This document shows, one piece after another, positions 37,608 to 47,059 of a stretch of 64,000 nt of DNA. The stretch's first letter is position 1. Each line of letters begins with the position of its first letter. The stretch is from contig NZ_LT629786.1 of assembly GCF_900105675.1 (NCBI RefSeq), forward strand, positions 5,952,001 through 6,016,000, given 5' to 3'. The notes below the pieces were generated by a model. The model did not search any database, was not told the origin of the DNA, and saw only the letters and a list, made by a program, of their open reading frames with translations. The stretch is from Pseudomonas synxantha. Its GTDB lineage: Bacteria; Pseudomonadota; Gammaproteobacteria; Pseudomonadales; Pseudomonadaceae. Position numbers and translations under genes: made by a program.

Positions 37608-37985
37608 TCAGCTCTTCTTTTTCTTCGGTTTCAAATACTTGGTCAACCCCTGGAACCAGATCACCAGCGCCGGGTTGCCCTTGATCTGGATCGACTTATC
37701 CTGAATCCCCGTCATGAACGCCAGTTGCTTGTTCTTCGCCTGCATCGTGGCAAAACCGTAGGCGGCATCCTTGAAGGCAATCGCAAAAGCAGGCTCAGGG
37801 TGAACACCTGAACGGCTGGTGATGCGCTGGTCTTTGACAATGAAGTGACGGGCAACCTTGCCGTCGAGGGTCTGCAGCTGGAAGGCCAGGTCTTTGTCAC
37901 CCAGTTGCTGCTGGAACGCGGGGTTGGTGCGGCTGGCTTTGCCCATCATCAGGCCCAGCACCCACAGGAGAAGACGAAATTTCAT
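37608..37985 (-). CDS. SCP2-like sterol/lipid-binding fold protein, 125 aa
   Basis: Small protein resembling SCP2 (sterol carrier) domains: LAFQLQTLDGKVARHFIVKDQRI, then FAIAFKDAAYGFATM and IQIKGNPALVIWFQGLTKYLK with a Lys-rich tail. A hydrophobic N-terminus (MKFRLLLWVLGLMMG) may be a membrane anchor or uncleaved signal. ATG at 37985 with GAGG upstream is chosen; two codons further upstream is possible. Its 3' end is duplicated at 34809-34890. Ligand unknown. Confidence 0.8.
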   Translation of the reverse strand: MKFRLLLWVLGLMMGKASRTNPAFQQQLGDKDLAFQLQTLDGKVARHFIVKDQRITSRSGVHPEPAFAIAFKDAAYGFATMQAKNKQLAFMTGIQDKSIQIKGNPALVIWFQGLTKYLKPKKKKS

Positions 37986-38109
37986 GCACACGGCCTCGGT
38001 GTATTTATTGGAGTGGCCGCAGCAGTGTAACGATTTGCAAAAAGAACGCCACCGATCTCGCGCTTTAGACGCAGATCGGCGGGCGTTTAACGCTTATAGC
38101 AACAAGTGC

Positions 38110-39033
38110 TTAGACGTTAGGGCAAGGCACCGGTGCCCAGTCGACCAGGTTCGGGTTGGTGCAGTTGAGCTTGAGCTGGGAATCACCCGCGTTGGCCACC
38201 TGCTTGCTTTCAGCCTGCTTGGCCTGGGCCGTTTGCAAGGTCTTCTCGGTGGTGACCGCTTCTTTCGGCACGGTTGGCAGCACTGGCTTTTTCGGTGGCT
38301 TGGTGCCGCCTTTCTTCTTCGTCGACGTCACAACGGGGGCTGCATCGGCCTGGGCCACGGTGACCACGTCGGCACGCTGTACGCCGACTTGTTGCAGGTC
38401 TTTTTCGTAGGCCTGGGTGTAGTTGTTCAGATCTTCGCTGGCTTTGCCGTTGACCGCGACGATCAGGTCATTGGATTCCTTCAGGCCCGCAACGATTTCC
38501 GCCAGGCGCTTGCGGCCTTCGGTGTCGTTGACAGTCTTGGCCTTGCGGTCGGCCACCAGCTTGGTGAACGCGCTCTGGTAGCACTGTTGCGAGGCCTTGG
38601 CGTAGGCGGTGCTGCGGTCGATGTCGGAAACGCTTTTGTTCACGTCAGCGGCATAGGAGGCAATGCGCTGGTTGTCATCGGCAATCTGCTTCTGACGCTC
38701 GGTGTAGTAACCCGCCGCGCCGCCGGCCAGAGCGCCGCCCGCAGCGCCGATGGCGGCGTTACGGCCACGCTTTTCCTTGTCGCCGGTCAGGGCGCCCAAC
38801 AACGCACCGCCGGCCGCGCCGATGGCGGCACCGGTCACCACCGACTTGGTCATGTTCGAATCGGTAGCGCGCAGGTGCTGCACCGGCTCGTAGCAGTTGG
38901 GGTAGTACTCGACCTTGGTGCTCGATGCGACCTTGGAGGCTGGCGACGTAGCGCAACCAGTCAACACGGTGCTGAAACCGGCTGCGATCAGCAGCAGGTG
39001 ACGCTTGGAAACCGCCTTACGGGAAAAAAGCAT
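38110..39033 (-). CDS. tagQ: T6SS-associated lipoprotein TagQ, 307 aa
   Basis: Outer-membrane lipoprotein that in P. aeruginosa anchors TagR and feeds the TagQRST-PpkA signalling arm of the H1-T6SS. The lipobox STVLTGC gives a lipidated Cys near residue 27. Two Gly-zipper repeats (AAIGAAGGALLGALTG and AAIGAAGGALAGGAAG) lie in the first third, followed by a helical part. Last gene of the leftward T6SS operon, 84 bp beyond tagR; assignment rests on position and lipoprotein features. Confidence 0.85.
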   Translation of the reverse strand: MLFSRKAVSKRHLLLIAAGFSTVLTGCATSPASKVASSTKVEYYPNCYEPVQHLRATDSNMTKSVVTGAAIGAAGGALLGALTGDKEKRGRNAAIGAAGGALAGGAAGYYTERQKQIADDNQRIASYAADVNKSVSDIDRSTAYAKASQQCYQSAFTKLVADRKAKTVNDTEGRKRLAEIVAGLKESNDLIVAVNGKASEDLNNYTQAYEKDLQQVGVQRADVVTVAQADAAPVVTSTKKKGGTKPPKKPVLPTVPKEAVTTEKTLQTAQAKQAESKQVANAGDSQLKLNCTNPNLVDWAPVPCPNV

Positions 39034-39117
39034 AGGTGTGATCTCTATTAAGTTTGACTTGCCCAGCACGGCCCACCGCCGCCTGAGTCCTTTCCAAGCT
39101 CGCTAGACAGCCAACGA

Positions 39118-40830
39118 TCAAGACCGCTGACCGCTCGCTGCGAGCAATTCCTTCAAGATCGTTGCCGGGTCGGCCCGCTGTTGCTTGCGGTAGTTGCCGA
39201 CATGGCGAACGAACAGTGTCGCGCGCGTCACCAGGCTCTTGCCGAGCACTGGCTTGCGATCCAACTCTTCCTTGATTCGTTGAAACTGCGCCTGGATCAC
39301 CGCATCGGTATAGCGCGTGCCGGTGGCCAGGTTGTCGATATAGATAGCCACCGCACCGTCGAGGGCGCTGCGTCCATTGGTAATGGCCGTGGCGAACAGC
39401 TGCGCGCTGGCCTCGTCCTTGCTGTCCACGGCCTGCTGGCGACTCTTCTGCAGGTTGGCCAGGCGGATGTTGTAGTTGCTGATGGTCTCGGCCACCAACG
39501 CCGCCGACTGAATCAGGTTGCCCGCCGCTTCTTCACGTTGCTGGGCGATCAGCGAAACGTTGCGCTTGAGCTCTTCGTTGACCAGGCCCAGCTCGGCTTG
39601 CAGCTTGGGGTCGACGCTGGCGGCGATGATGCTGTCCAGGCGCTTGGTCGGGTCCTGGGCGTCGTCGATGGCGTCAGTCAATGAGGCCAGGCGCCCTTCC
39701 TTCTGCCATTGGGCAAACAATTCCTTGTAGCGCGAACGCGGCGCCGACAATGCGCCAATCGCCACGCGAAAGCCGGTGGTCTCGTTGCTTTGTTCGGTGC
39801 CATCGGCAGCAAACAGCGGGTATTCGCGGCGCATGCCGGTGAACAGCGTGCCCTCGCCTTCCAGGTAGTTGCCGCCCTTGACCACAAAGCCACCATAGGT
39901 GCCCTGGCGCCGGCCGGCGTGGACCAGCTGGAAGGATTCCTGGACCATTTCCGCAGCGTTGCCGATCACGTCAAACAGGCCGATGGGGTTGGGCAACTTG
40001 GTACCGATGGGCATCAGCCGTGCTGCCTGCCCAGTGCCACCAGCCACCTGGTTGAACACCGCGTAGTCGGCCAACGGGCCATCGCTTTCGCTGCCCTCGG
40101 CGCGGCGTGGGTACAGGCGCCCTTCCAGGTCCTGGCGGCTGACCGCCTGGCCACCGCGTGCGGCGTACTCCCACTCCACTTCGGTGGGCAGGCGCACAAA
40201 GCCCAGGCCGCCGTCTTCGGCCGACGATCCACGCCCACTCACCGGCAGCAATTCACGGTGGTACTTCATCAGCCAGGCGCTGTAGACCGCCGAAAACCGC
40301 TCGGCTTCAAAGCGCGACAGTTTCACCTTGGGCAAACGCCCGGCCATACCGGCAGGCGCGTCACAGGCCGGGGCCGGCTCGCCGCTGGCCAGGGACTGCG
40401 CCTGGGCCATCACCTGGGCGTACTGGCGCGCGGTCACTTCGTATTTGCCGATGAAATACAGCATGGGCTTGAGCGGGGTCTTGGCGTCGGTCTTCGGCAT
40501 CAGCGGCGCGATGACTTTATTCCAGTCCTTGGGCAAGTCCTTGAGGGTGAACTGGCCATTGATGAAGTCGCGGCGATAGCCGGAAATAAACGACTGCTGA
40601 TAACCGGCCTCGCCTTCGGCAAAGGGGTAGCCGAGGCTGATTTCGCGGTCATCCAGGGTGCCCTGGGCCAATACATAGGCGTAGCGGAACACCATGTTGC
40701 CGTCGCAGGGCAGCGGCAGGCTGACGTCATCCGGCAACGGCTTGGGGTTGTCGAGCTTGTCGCTTGCCTCATCCGCCCAGGCCAGAGAGGCCAGGCTCAG
40801 CGCCACACAGACGCCCAATAACTTATACAT
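39118..40830 (-). CDS. tagR: T6SS-associated FGE-sulfatase-domain protein TagR, 570 aa
   Basis: Periplasmic activator of PpkA in the H1-type post-translational control path. A signal peptide (MYKLLGVCVALSLASLAWAD) is followed by a formylglycine-generating-enzyme-like domain (YFIGKYEVTARQYAQVM, VRLPTEVEWEYAARGG, GLFDVIGNAAEMVQES, GTYGGFVVKGGNYLEG, NETTGFRVAIG) and a coiled-coil C-terminus of about 180 residues. ATG 40830 has GAGGGA upstream; the open frame to 40977 overlaps tagS and is spurious. Overlaps tagS by 8 bp. Confidence 0.93.
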   Translation of the reverse strand: MYKLLGVCVALSLASLAWADEASDKLDNPKPLPDDVSLPLPCDGNMVFRYAYVLAQGTLDDREISLGYPFAEGEAGYQQSFISGYRRDFINGQFTLKDLPKDWNKVIAPLMPKTDAKTPLKPMLYFIGKYEVTARQYAQVMAQAQSLASGEPAPACDAPAGMAGRLPKVKLSRFEAERFSAVYSAWLMKYHRELLPVSGRGSSAEDGGLGFVRLPTEVEWEYAARGGQAVSRQDLEGRLYPRRAEGSESDGPLADYAVFNQVAGGTGQAARLMPIGTKLPNPIGLFDVIGNAAEMVQESFQLVHAGRRQGTYGGFVVKGGNYLEGEGTLFTGMRREYPLFAADGTEQSNETTGFRVAIGALSAPRSRYKELFAQWQKEGRLASLTDAIDDAQDPTKRLDSIIAASVDPKLQAELGLVNEELKRNVSLIAQQREEAAGNLIQSAALVAETISNYNIRLANLQKSRQQAVDSKDEASAQLFATAITNGRSALDGAVAIYIDNLATGTRYTDAVIQAQFQRIKEELDRKPVLGKSLVTRATLFVRHVGNYRKQQRADPATILKELLAASGQRS

Positions 40831-42007
40831 CTCTGATTCCCTCAGAAGCCTGAATACGCGCCACTCGCCAACCACCACAGGCGGCCGCCACGGCGCTGAC
40901 GCCGAACACAGCAGCCAGGGCCAGACCGTAATGACGCGCCAACAGGTGGCTGGCGTATTCGCCCGGCACCTGCACAAAAAGCTTATTCAGCGCGGCCTCG
41001 GCCAGGCCATACAGCCCACCACTGAGCACGGCGGCAAAGCCCGCGCTGTACAGCGCCTGCAGCAGCACAAATAACAACAGCGCCCCGGTGGAAAACCCCA
41101 GCAGACGCAACACCGATAATTCCCGGCGCTTGCGCGCCACCGCCGCCAGGGTTGCGGCGAAGATCGCCGCAAACGCCCCGGCCAGGGCCAACCCGGCGAT
41201 GACCCAGAACACAATCGACAGGTTGCGACTCAACGACTGCACCTGGGCGATGGTGTTCGCCTGGGTCGACACCAGTAGATTCTGCCCGGCGAAGAACACC
41301 CGCAACGGCTCTACATCGGTGAGGTTGCGCGCATACAAGCGAAACGCCGGATACACCCGCTGTTCGCTTACCGCCACCGCATCCCCCGCCCAGCCCAACG
41401 CCGCTACTGCACGGCCATCGCGGTAATCTTCCGCCGCTTCCAACAAGCCCAGGCCTGCAAACAAACCGTCACGGGCGAACGCTTCCAACGGCAACACGGC
41501 CAACACCTGCAATCGCGTGTGCTGGGCTTGGACCTGCCCGGCCACCTGCCGCGCAAAGCTGGTCTGCAGCCAGTCGCCAGGCCTGGCCGCGAGCTTTTCG
41601 GCGGCGGTATGGCTCAGCACGATCTGGTCCAGACCATGGGGTATCGGCAAGCCGGTCAACAACGGATCACCCGCGGCGGTCGGCAGCATTTCCAGAGTCA
41701 GCGCACCCACCTGGGCCGTTGCCGCAATCTGCCGTGTACGCGGCAAGGCGAACGCCACATCGCTGCGCTGCCCCAGCTGCTCGATAAACGCCGCGCTGAA
41801 CCGTCCACCACCCAACGGGATGATTTCACGGGTGGCGGGGTCAGTCTCCAAGCGTTCGGTCAAACTGCTGACCAGTCCAAATTTCAGGCCGAATAACACC
41901 AGCAACGGCGCGATGACCGCCACCAGCGCCAGCACCGAACAGGCCGACAGCCAGCGATCGTTGCGGTAGTCCTGCCAGGCGAGCGATGTGATCAGGCCGA
42001 TGCGCAT
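40823..42007 (-). CDS. tagS: ABC-type permease TagS, 394 aa
   Basis: Inner-membrane permease of the TagST pair, in the same signalling arm as TagQ, TagR and PpkA. It has an N-terminal helix, a large periplasmic domain (residues about 50-255) and three C-terminal helices in the FtsX-like part (VFWVIAGLALAGAFAAIFAAT, STGALLLFVLLQALYSAGF, YGLALAAVFGVSAVAAACGG). ATG 42007 overlaps the tagT stop (TGATG) and has GGGAGG 7 nt upstream, so a GTG start two codons earlier is unlikely. Confidence 0.93.
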   Translation of the reverse strand: MRIGLITSLAWQDYRNDRWLSACSVLALVAVIAPLLVLFGLKFGLVSSLTERLETDPATREIIPLGGGRFSAAFIEQLGQRSDVAFALPRTRQIAATAQVGALTLEMLPTAAGDPLLTGLPIPHGLDQIVLSHTAAEKLAARPGDWLQTSFARQVAGQVQAQHTRLQVLAVLPLEAFARDGLFAGLGLLEAAEDYRDGRAVAALGWAGDAVAVSEQRVYPAFRLYARNLTDVEPLRVFFAGQNLLVSTQANTIAQVQSLSRNLSIVFWVIAGLALAGAFAAIFAATLAAVARKRRELSVLRLLGFSTGALLLFVLLQALYSAGFAAVLSGGLYGLAEAALNKLFVQVPGEYASHLLARHYGLALAAVFGVSAVAAACGGWRVARIQASEGIRDV

Positions 42008-42711
42008 CAGCACACCTCCCCGAGGGTCGCAGTGACGCCGCCGTCAGCATCGCGACGGCAACTGATACGCCGCACCTGCAAGCCACTGGCACGGGCCAGA
42101 GGCTCGTCATGGGTGGCGATCACACAGGCAGTGCGGTGCTCGCGGGCCTGGGCCAGCAACGCCTGCATCACACGTTCGGCGTTGAGCGGGTCGAGGGACG
42201 CAGTCGGTTCATCCGCCAGCACCAGTTGCGGCCCATGGGCCAAGGCCCGGGCACAGCTCACACGCTGGCGCTGGCCCACCGATAACGCGGCCGGGCGCTT
42301 ACCCAACTGGTCGCTGATCTGCAACTGCTCGGCCAGGCGCGCCACGCGGCCGTCGTCTTTCAAGCCCAGCAATTGCCGGGACAAGGCGATATTGCCGCGC
42401 ACATCGAGAAACCCCAACAAACCACCGGTTTGCGGCACATAGCCCAGGTGCTGGCTGCGCAATGCAGCCAGGTCGGATTGCCGGTCGGCACGCCACAGCG
42501 CGCCGATGTCCTGCTGGTTGAAGTCAAACTGCTCGGCCTGATCCGGCGCCAAGACCAGCGCCAGCAGGTCCAGCAAAGTGCTTTTGCCGCAACCGCTGGG
42601 CCCGACAATCGCCAGTTGTTCACCTGCGTCCAGGTGCAGCGCCGCAATCACCAGGCTATAGCGCTGGCTGCCGACTCCCCGGCTCTTGTGTACCGCGTTC
42701 AGGCTCAGCAT
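42007..42711 (-). CDS. tagT: ABC-type ATPase TagT, 234 aa
   Basis: ATP-binding partner of TagS. Walker A is VGPSGCGKSTLLD (about 36-48), the signature is LSVGQRQRVSCARAL, and Walker B is QLVLADEPTASLDP followed by the switch His in CVIATHDEPLA. All catalytic motifs are intact. The start ATG at 42711 overlaps the ppkA stop (TAATG). Confidence 0.95.
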   Translation of the reverse strand: MLSLNAVHKSRGVGSQRYSLVIAALHLDAGEQLAIVGPSGCGKSTLLDLLALVLAPDQAEQFDFNQQDIGALWRADRQSDLAALRSQHLGYVPQTGGLLGFLDVRGNIALSRQLLGLKDDGRVARLAEQLQISDQLGKRPAALSVGQRQRVSCARALAHGPQLVLADEPTASLDPLNAERVMQALLAQAREHRTACVIATHDEPLARASGLQVRRISCRRDADGGVTATLGEVC

Positions 42712-45689
42712 TAAGGCAGCGTCGACAGCGGCACGCGGTACAACGCGTCGCCCGGTTCGGCATCGCCGAAACGGACCCAGTTGGCCACGTCGTTATGGAA
42801 GGTTTCATACAGGCGGATCTTCGAATCCAGCTCGTCGATAAAGTCTTCCTGCTCGGCCACGCTCAACGACAACCACAAATCCTGGGTCATGTTCAGCGAC
42901 TTGCTGCGATACGGCAGGCCCTCCAGGTATTCGCCGAGCAAACCGCCATCGGCCAGGTTGCCGCCCTTGCGCAAGGCTTGGGGGTCACGGCTCATATAGG
43001 CCGAGGCGCTGGCAATTTCCTGGAAGAAATCCTTGGGTGAGCGTTGGGTCTTGCGCGCCGCATCCACGATCAACTTCAGCGACTGCTGCAGATCGTTGAG
43101 TTGCAGCTTGGTCAGCATCACGCACACCTGGAACGCCGGCAGCGCCGGGTTGGTCAGGTCGCGGTCGGCGGTCCAGGCGTTGACCAGCTGCGGCGCCTGG
43201 CTGGCGGTTTTGCGCCCGAGGAAATCCATGTGCATGGCATAACCGACGGCTGCGGATTTATCCGCCAGGCTTGGCGCCGAACTCAGCAGCGGCACCGGTT
43301 GTGGCGTGTTACTGCGCACCTGATGCACCAGGTTGGCGAACACCGTGCCGATCTCATCCACGCGCTCACCCAGTTTGCGCACATCACCACCCGGCACCGG
43401 CGTATAGAGGTCGCCGATCTGCGGGTTGGCATCGGCGGTAAGGATCCGGTATTGGCTCTCGGCACCGGCGTGGGTTTTCTTGCCGGCGTCGGTGCGCAGG
43501 TGCAGCGCATAGATCTTGATCTGCTTGCCCAGCGCCGCCTGGCGCACTTCGGCTTCGTTCATCTGGGTGGCGGCGAACGGGTCGTTCTTGCGCAACGCGC
43601 CCGCGTCGGTAACCAGCAGGATGATGCGACCGCCGTAGCCCGACCAATCCATTCCATCCACCGCCTGCATCACGCCGGCAAACGCATCTTCGTTGAAGGA
43701 ATGGCTGGACACCGTAGAAGCCTTGACCTGACGCGCCATATCGAGGAAGCGTTGCGGGTCACGGCCTTGGTCGAGGCTGATCAGGGTTTTGGCGACATAT
43801 TCCAGGCCCGGGGTTTTCTTGATGCTGCTGCGGAAACCCACCAGGCCGAAGCTGACACTGTCCAGCTCGCCACGTTCGGCAATGCGGGTTTGCAGTTCGT
43901 GAACCACATCGCGCACCTGATCGATATACGGCTGCATCGACACGGTGGTGTCCACCACCAGCACCACGGCGGTGCGGAAGGCGTCGGCGTTTGCGCTGAT
44001 CAGCGGCGTGGCCGGTTTGGCCTGCGCGCTGCTGCCCGGGTCGATGGAGGCGATGTTAAGCAACTGCACCGGCTGGCCGTGTTCATCGAAGCTTTCTTTG
44101 GCGTCGAAGATCGGCAGCAGGTAGAACTGGTCCTGTGGCACCGCGCTGGCCGTCGGCTCCAGAGCCAGCACCTGCTGGTTGTCTTCACGGTTGCTCTGCG
44201 CCTTGGCCAGCACGCTTTTCGCCGCGGCGGGATCGGCCAGCAGTTTTTCCACTTCGGTCGATTGACGCAGGAACATCACCGGCGCCCGACCGGAGCGTTC
44301 GGTGAACTTGAGCACCAGGCTCTGCTTCCAATCGCTGACCTGGGAGGCCGGCAGCCAACCGTCGCTGCGACCATCAGTGGCAGCGCCGACGCGTACCCAC
44401 GGGCTGCCATCGACATCCTTGCGCTGGTACACGTAGAGCACCGAGAACGCCGGCAAGGTTTTGCCTGGCGCACTGCCCGCATCTGTTGAAAGCTTGGCGC
44501 CGGGCTTGCTGAGCACGCGCTGGAACAGGGTCTTCTTGCCCGCCATCAGCAGAGGCCTTTGGCCGCCGTCGACTTCGGCGGCCGCCACGGGTGGCGTCAC
44601 CTTCGGCACTACGGCAGACGGCGGCTGGGTCGGTTCATCGCTGCCACTCAACCACCAGTAGCTAGCGCCGCCAATGGCCAAGGCAACCGCCACCGCCACG
44701 GCGGCCAACGCCAACACCGGTCCACGGCGCTGCTCGGACGGCGCGTTGTGCTGCGTCGGAGTCACCACCGGCTGGCGCACTATCGGCTGCGGCTGTGGTT
44801 TATCGGTCGGGATATCGATGGTGACGGGCGTCATGCCCGCCAGGTCGAAACTCAATGGAATCGGCAGCGGCCGCACCAAGGTGGCTTCTGCCGAGTCCGC
44901 CGGCAGTTGCTCCAGTGCCTCCAGCAACGCCGCCGCATTCGGGAAGCGCTCCGCCGGGTCCTTGGCCAGCAACTTGCGCAGCACGCCCTGATAACGCCCG
45001 TGGTGCACCGGCAGCTCCGGTAACGGCTCGGTCAGGTGCGCCAGTGCGGTAGAGAGCGCATCGGTGCCGCTGTAGGGCAGCTTGCCGACGAGGATCTCGT
45101 ACAACACCACGCCGAGCGCGTAGAGGTCGGCACGACCATCGATCTCCTGGCCTCGCGCCTGCTCCGGGCTCATGTAGCTTGGCGTGCCCACGGCAAACCC
45201 GGCCTGGGTGAATTGGGTGCGGTCGTCCAGTGACTTGGCGATGCCAAAGTCCGAGAGCACTGCGGTGCCGTCGGCGCGGAACAGGATGTTCGCCGGCTTG
45301 ACGTCGCGGTGCACCAGGCCTTGGGCATGGGCATAACCCAGCGCCGAGGCAATCTGGCGGATCAGCGTCACGCCCTGCTCCGGCGTCAGGCCGGCGGCAA
45401 TGCGCTCCTTGAGCGTGCCGTTGGGCAGGTATTCCATGGCCATGTAATACAGCTCACCGACGTTGCCGATGTCATGGATGGTCACCGTGTGCGGATGCGA
45501 CAAGCGCGCCAGGGTCTTGCCCTCGCGCAGGAAGCGTTCGCAGAACGTCGGGTCGGCCGCCAGCGCTGCCGCCATCACCTTCAACGCCACCTTGCGCTCC
45601 AGCGAACGCTGGGTTGCCAGGTACACGCTGGCCATGGCGCCTTCGCCGATCTCGCCTTCGATGTCATAACCCGGGATGACGATGTTCAT
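42711..45689 (-). CDS. ppkA: T6SS serine/threonine protein kinase PpkA, 992 aa
   Basis: Membrane kinase that phosphorylates Fha1 to switch on the H1-type T6SS. The N-terminal kinase domain is intact: glycine loop GEIGEGAMASVY, Lys37 (VALKVM), catalytic HRDVKPAN at 127-134 and DFG at 147-149. A membrane helix near residues 328-350 separates it from a large periplasmic part with a von Willebrand A-like domain (VVLVVDTTVSMQPYID, a MIDAS with Thr in the first Ser position, and ILLVTDAGALRKND). Coupled by overlaps to pppA before and tagT after. Confidence 0.96.
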   Translation of the reverse strand: MNIVIPGYDIEGEIGEGAMASVYLATQRSLERKVALKVMAAALAADPTFCERFLREGKTLARLSHPHTVTIHDIGNVGELYYMAMEYLPNGTLKERIAAGLTPEQGVTLIRQIASALGYAHAQGLVHRDVKPANILFRADGTAVLSDFGIAKSLDDRTQFTQAGFAVGTPSYMSPEQARGQEIDGRADLYALGVVLYEILVGKLPYSGTDALSTALAHLTEPLPELPVHHGRYQGVLRKLLAKDPAERFPNAAALLEALEQLPADSAEATLVRPLPIPLSFDLAGMTPVTIDIPTDKPQPQPIVRQPVVTPTQHNAPSEQRRGPVLALAAVAVAVALAIGGASYWWLSGSDEPTQPPSAVVPKVTPPVAAAEVDGGQRPLLMAGKKTLFQRVLSKPGAKLSTDAGSAPGKTLPAFSVLYVYQRKDVDGSPWVRVGAATDGRSDGWLPASQVSDWKQSLVLKFTERSGRAPVMFLRQSTEVEKLLADPAAAKSVLAKAQSNREDNQQVLALEPTASAVPQDQFYLLPIFDAKESFDEHGQPVQLLNIASIDPGSSAQAKPATPLISANADAFRTAVVLVVDTTVSMQPYIDQVRDVVHELQTRIAERGELDSVSFGLVGFRSSIKKTPGLEYVAKTLISLDQGRDPQRFLDMARQVKASTVSSHSFNEDAFAGVMQAVDGMDWSGYGGRIILLVTDAGALRKNDPFAATQMNEAEVRQAALGKQIKIYALHLRTDAGKKTHAGAESQYRILTADANPQIGDLYTPVPGGDVRKLGERVDEIGTVFANLVHQVRSNTPQPVPLLSSAPSLADKSAAVGYAMHMDFLGRKTASQAPQLVNAWTADRDLTNPALPAFQVCVMLTKLQLNDLQQSLKLIVDAARKTQRSPKDFFQEIASASAYMSRDPQALRKGGNLADGGLLGEYLEGLPYRSKSLNMTQDLWLSLSVAEQEDFIDELDSKIRLYETFHNDVANWVRFGDAEPGDALYRVPLSTLP

Positions 45690-46405
45690 GACGAGACCTT
45701 CACGACAATGGCGGTGATGTTGTCCGGTGCGCCGCGATTGAGCCCCAGGTGCACCAGGCTGCGCACGATTTCATCCGGCGCGTCATGGCTGAGCACTTCG
45801 CGGATTTCATGGTCTTCGACGGTCTTGTTCAGTCCATCGCTGCACAACAGGTAGCTGTCGCCGGGGGCGATCAACAGGTCCACCGAGGCGACATCCAACT
45901 GGGCTTCCACGCCAACAGCGCGGGTGACGATATTGGCGCGTGGATGTGTGCGGGCGTCGGCTTCACTGAGCAAGCCGCTGTCTTGCAAATCCTGGACGTA
46001 GCTGTGGTCGCGGGAAATGCTTTCCAGCACACCGTCGCGCAGGCGATACAAACGACTGTCGCCGGCCCACAGGCACACGCCGCGCAAGCCGCGTGCAACG
46101 AACACCACCACGGTGCTGCCCATCATGGTCACGCCACGGTTGGCGGTTTCTTCGCGCACAGTGGTGTTGATGCGCATCAGGTCGTTGCGCAGCGCCGCCG
46201 CGTATTCGTCGAGGGAGCGGCCCAGCGGCACGTTACGCAAACTGTCGACGATCAAGCTGCTGACATAGTCCCCCGCCGCGTGCCCGCCCATGCCATCGGC
46301 CACCACCCACAGGCGGTGTTCCGGCAGGTCCAGGCAGGCATCTTCGTTGACTTGGCGAACCATGCCCACATGGCTTTTGCTCGCGGATTTGTACGTCGCC
46401 CCCAT
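45686..46405 (-). CDS. pppA: T6SS PP2C-type protein phosphatase PppA, 239 aa
   Basis: Dephosphorylates Fha1, opposing PpkA. The PP2C core motifs are SHVGMVRQVNEDAC, LWVVADGMGGHAAGD, DSRLYRLRDG and LCSDGLNKTVED, all with metal-binding Asp residues in place. It overlaps ppkA by 4 bp and directly follows tagF. Confidence 0.96.
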   Translation of the reverse strand: MGATYKSASKSHVGMVRQVNEDACLDLPEHRLWVVADGMGGHAAGDYVSSLIVDSLRNVPLGRSLDEYAAALRNDLMRINTTVREETANRGVTMMGSTVVVFVARGLRGVCLWAGDSRLYRLRDGVLESISRDHSYVQDLQDSGLLSEADARTHPRANIVTRAVGVEAQLDVASVDLLIAPGDSYLLCSDGLNKTVEDHEIREVLSHDAPDEIVRSLVHLGLNRGAPDNITAIVVKVSS

Positions 46406-47059
46406 CTACACCACACCTTCTTGTCCGAGCAAAAACTGCGCAAAATCGTCGGCGGCAGGCAAACCCTGGCACCGTAATAAACCTGGGGAAATATGCTGCG
46501 AACCCCGGCCCCACCACAGGCTCGCGCCCTCGCATGCCTGTTCGGCCAGTGCGGTCATGCGCTGATGGGGCTCGCTGGCTGCCACCCGTTGCAGGCCGGC
46601 GAAACGGCTATCCACTGCACGCGGCTCAGTCGCCGGCACGCCCAGGGTGTCGAGGCCAGCGTTGAAGTTTTCGAAGGTGGCGCCGCTGTCCAAGGTGCCG
46701 AGCAATAGCGCTTCGGCCTGCTCGAACCAAATGTCCGGGCCGCCCACCAGAGAGGCGGGGTTGGTGTCGCGATCCAGCAAGCTGACCACCGTCAACGGAA
46801 AATACCGCCCGACCCGGTCAATGCTCGGCATCACCACCCCGGCCGCCGCATCCGGCCCGCACACGTCCGGTGCCAGCACAAAACGCCATAACGGGCTGAC
46901 CAGGTATGCCTTGAGCCAGTCACCGCCCAGGCTGTTCTGGCTGGCGAGCAACCCCGCCGCCAGCCAACTGTCCCAGGGGCCGATAAAACTCTGGGGCAAG
47001 GCGCGGCTGACAAAGTCCCCGCGGCTGGCCAGCTTGCCGTAGAAACCCAGGGTCGTCAT
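46406..47059 (-). CDS. tagF: T6SS post-translational repressor TagF, 217 aa
   Basis: Negative regulator of the H1-type machine that acts independently of the kinase-phosphatase pair. It has the N-terminal TagF signature (GFYGKLASRGDFVSRALPQSF, WRFVLAPDVCG, VMPSIDRVGRYFPLTVV) and is a stand-alone TagF, not fused to PppA as in some bacteria. Overlaps tssM by 4 bp. Confidence 0.94.
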   Translation of the reverse strand: MTTLGFYGKLASRGDFVSRALPQSFIGPWDSWLAAGLLASQNSLGGDWLKAYLVSPLWRFVLAPDVCGPDAAAGVVMPSIDRVGRYFPLTVVSLLDRDTNPASLVGGPDIWFEQAEALLLGTLDSGATFENFNAGLDTLGVPATEPRAVDSRFAGLQRVAASEPHQRMTALAEQACEGASLWWGRGSQHISPGLLRCQGLPAADDFAQFLLGQEGVV

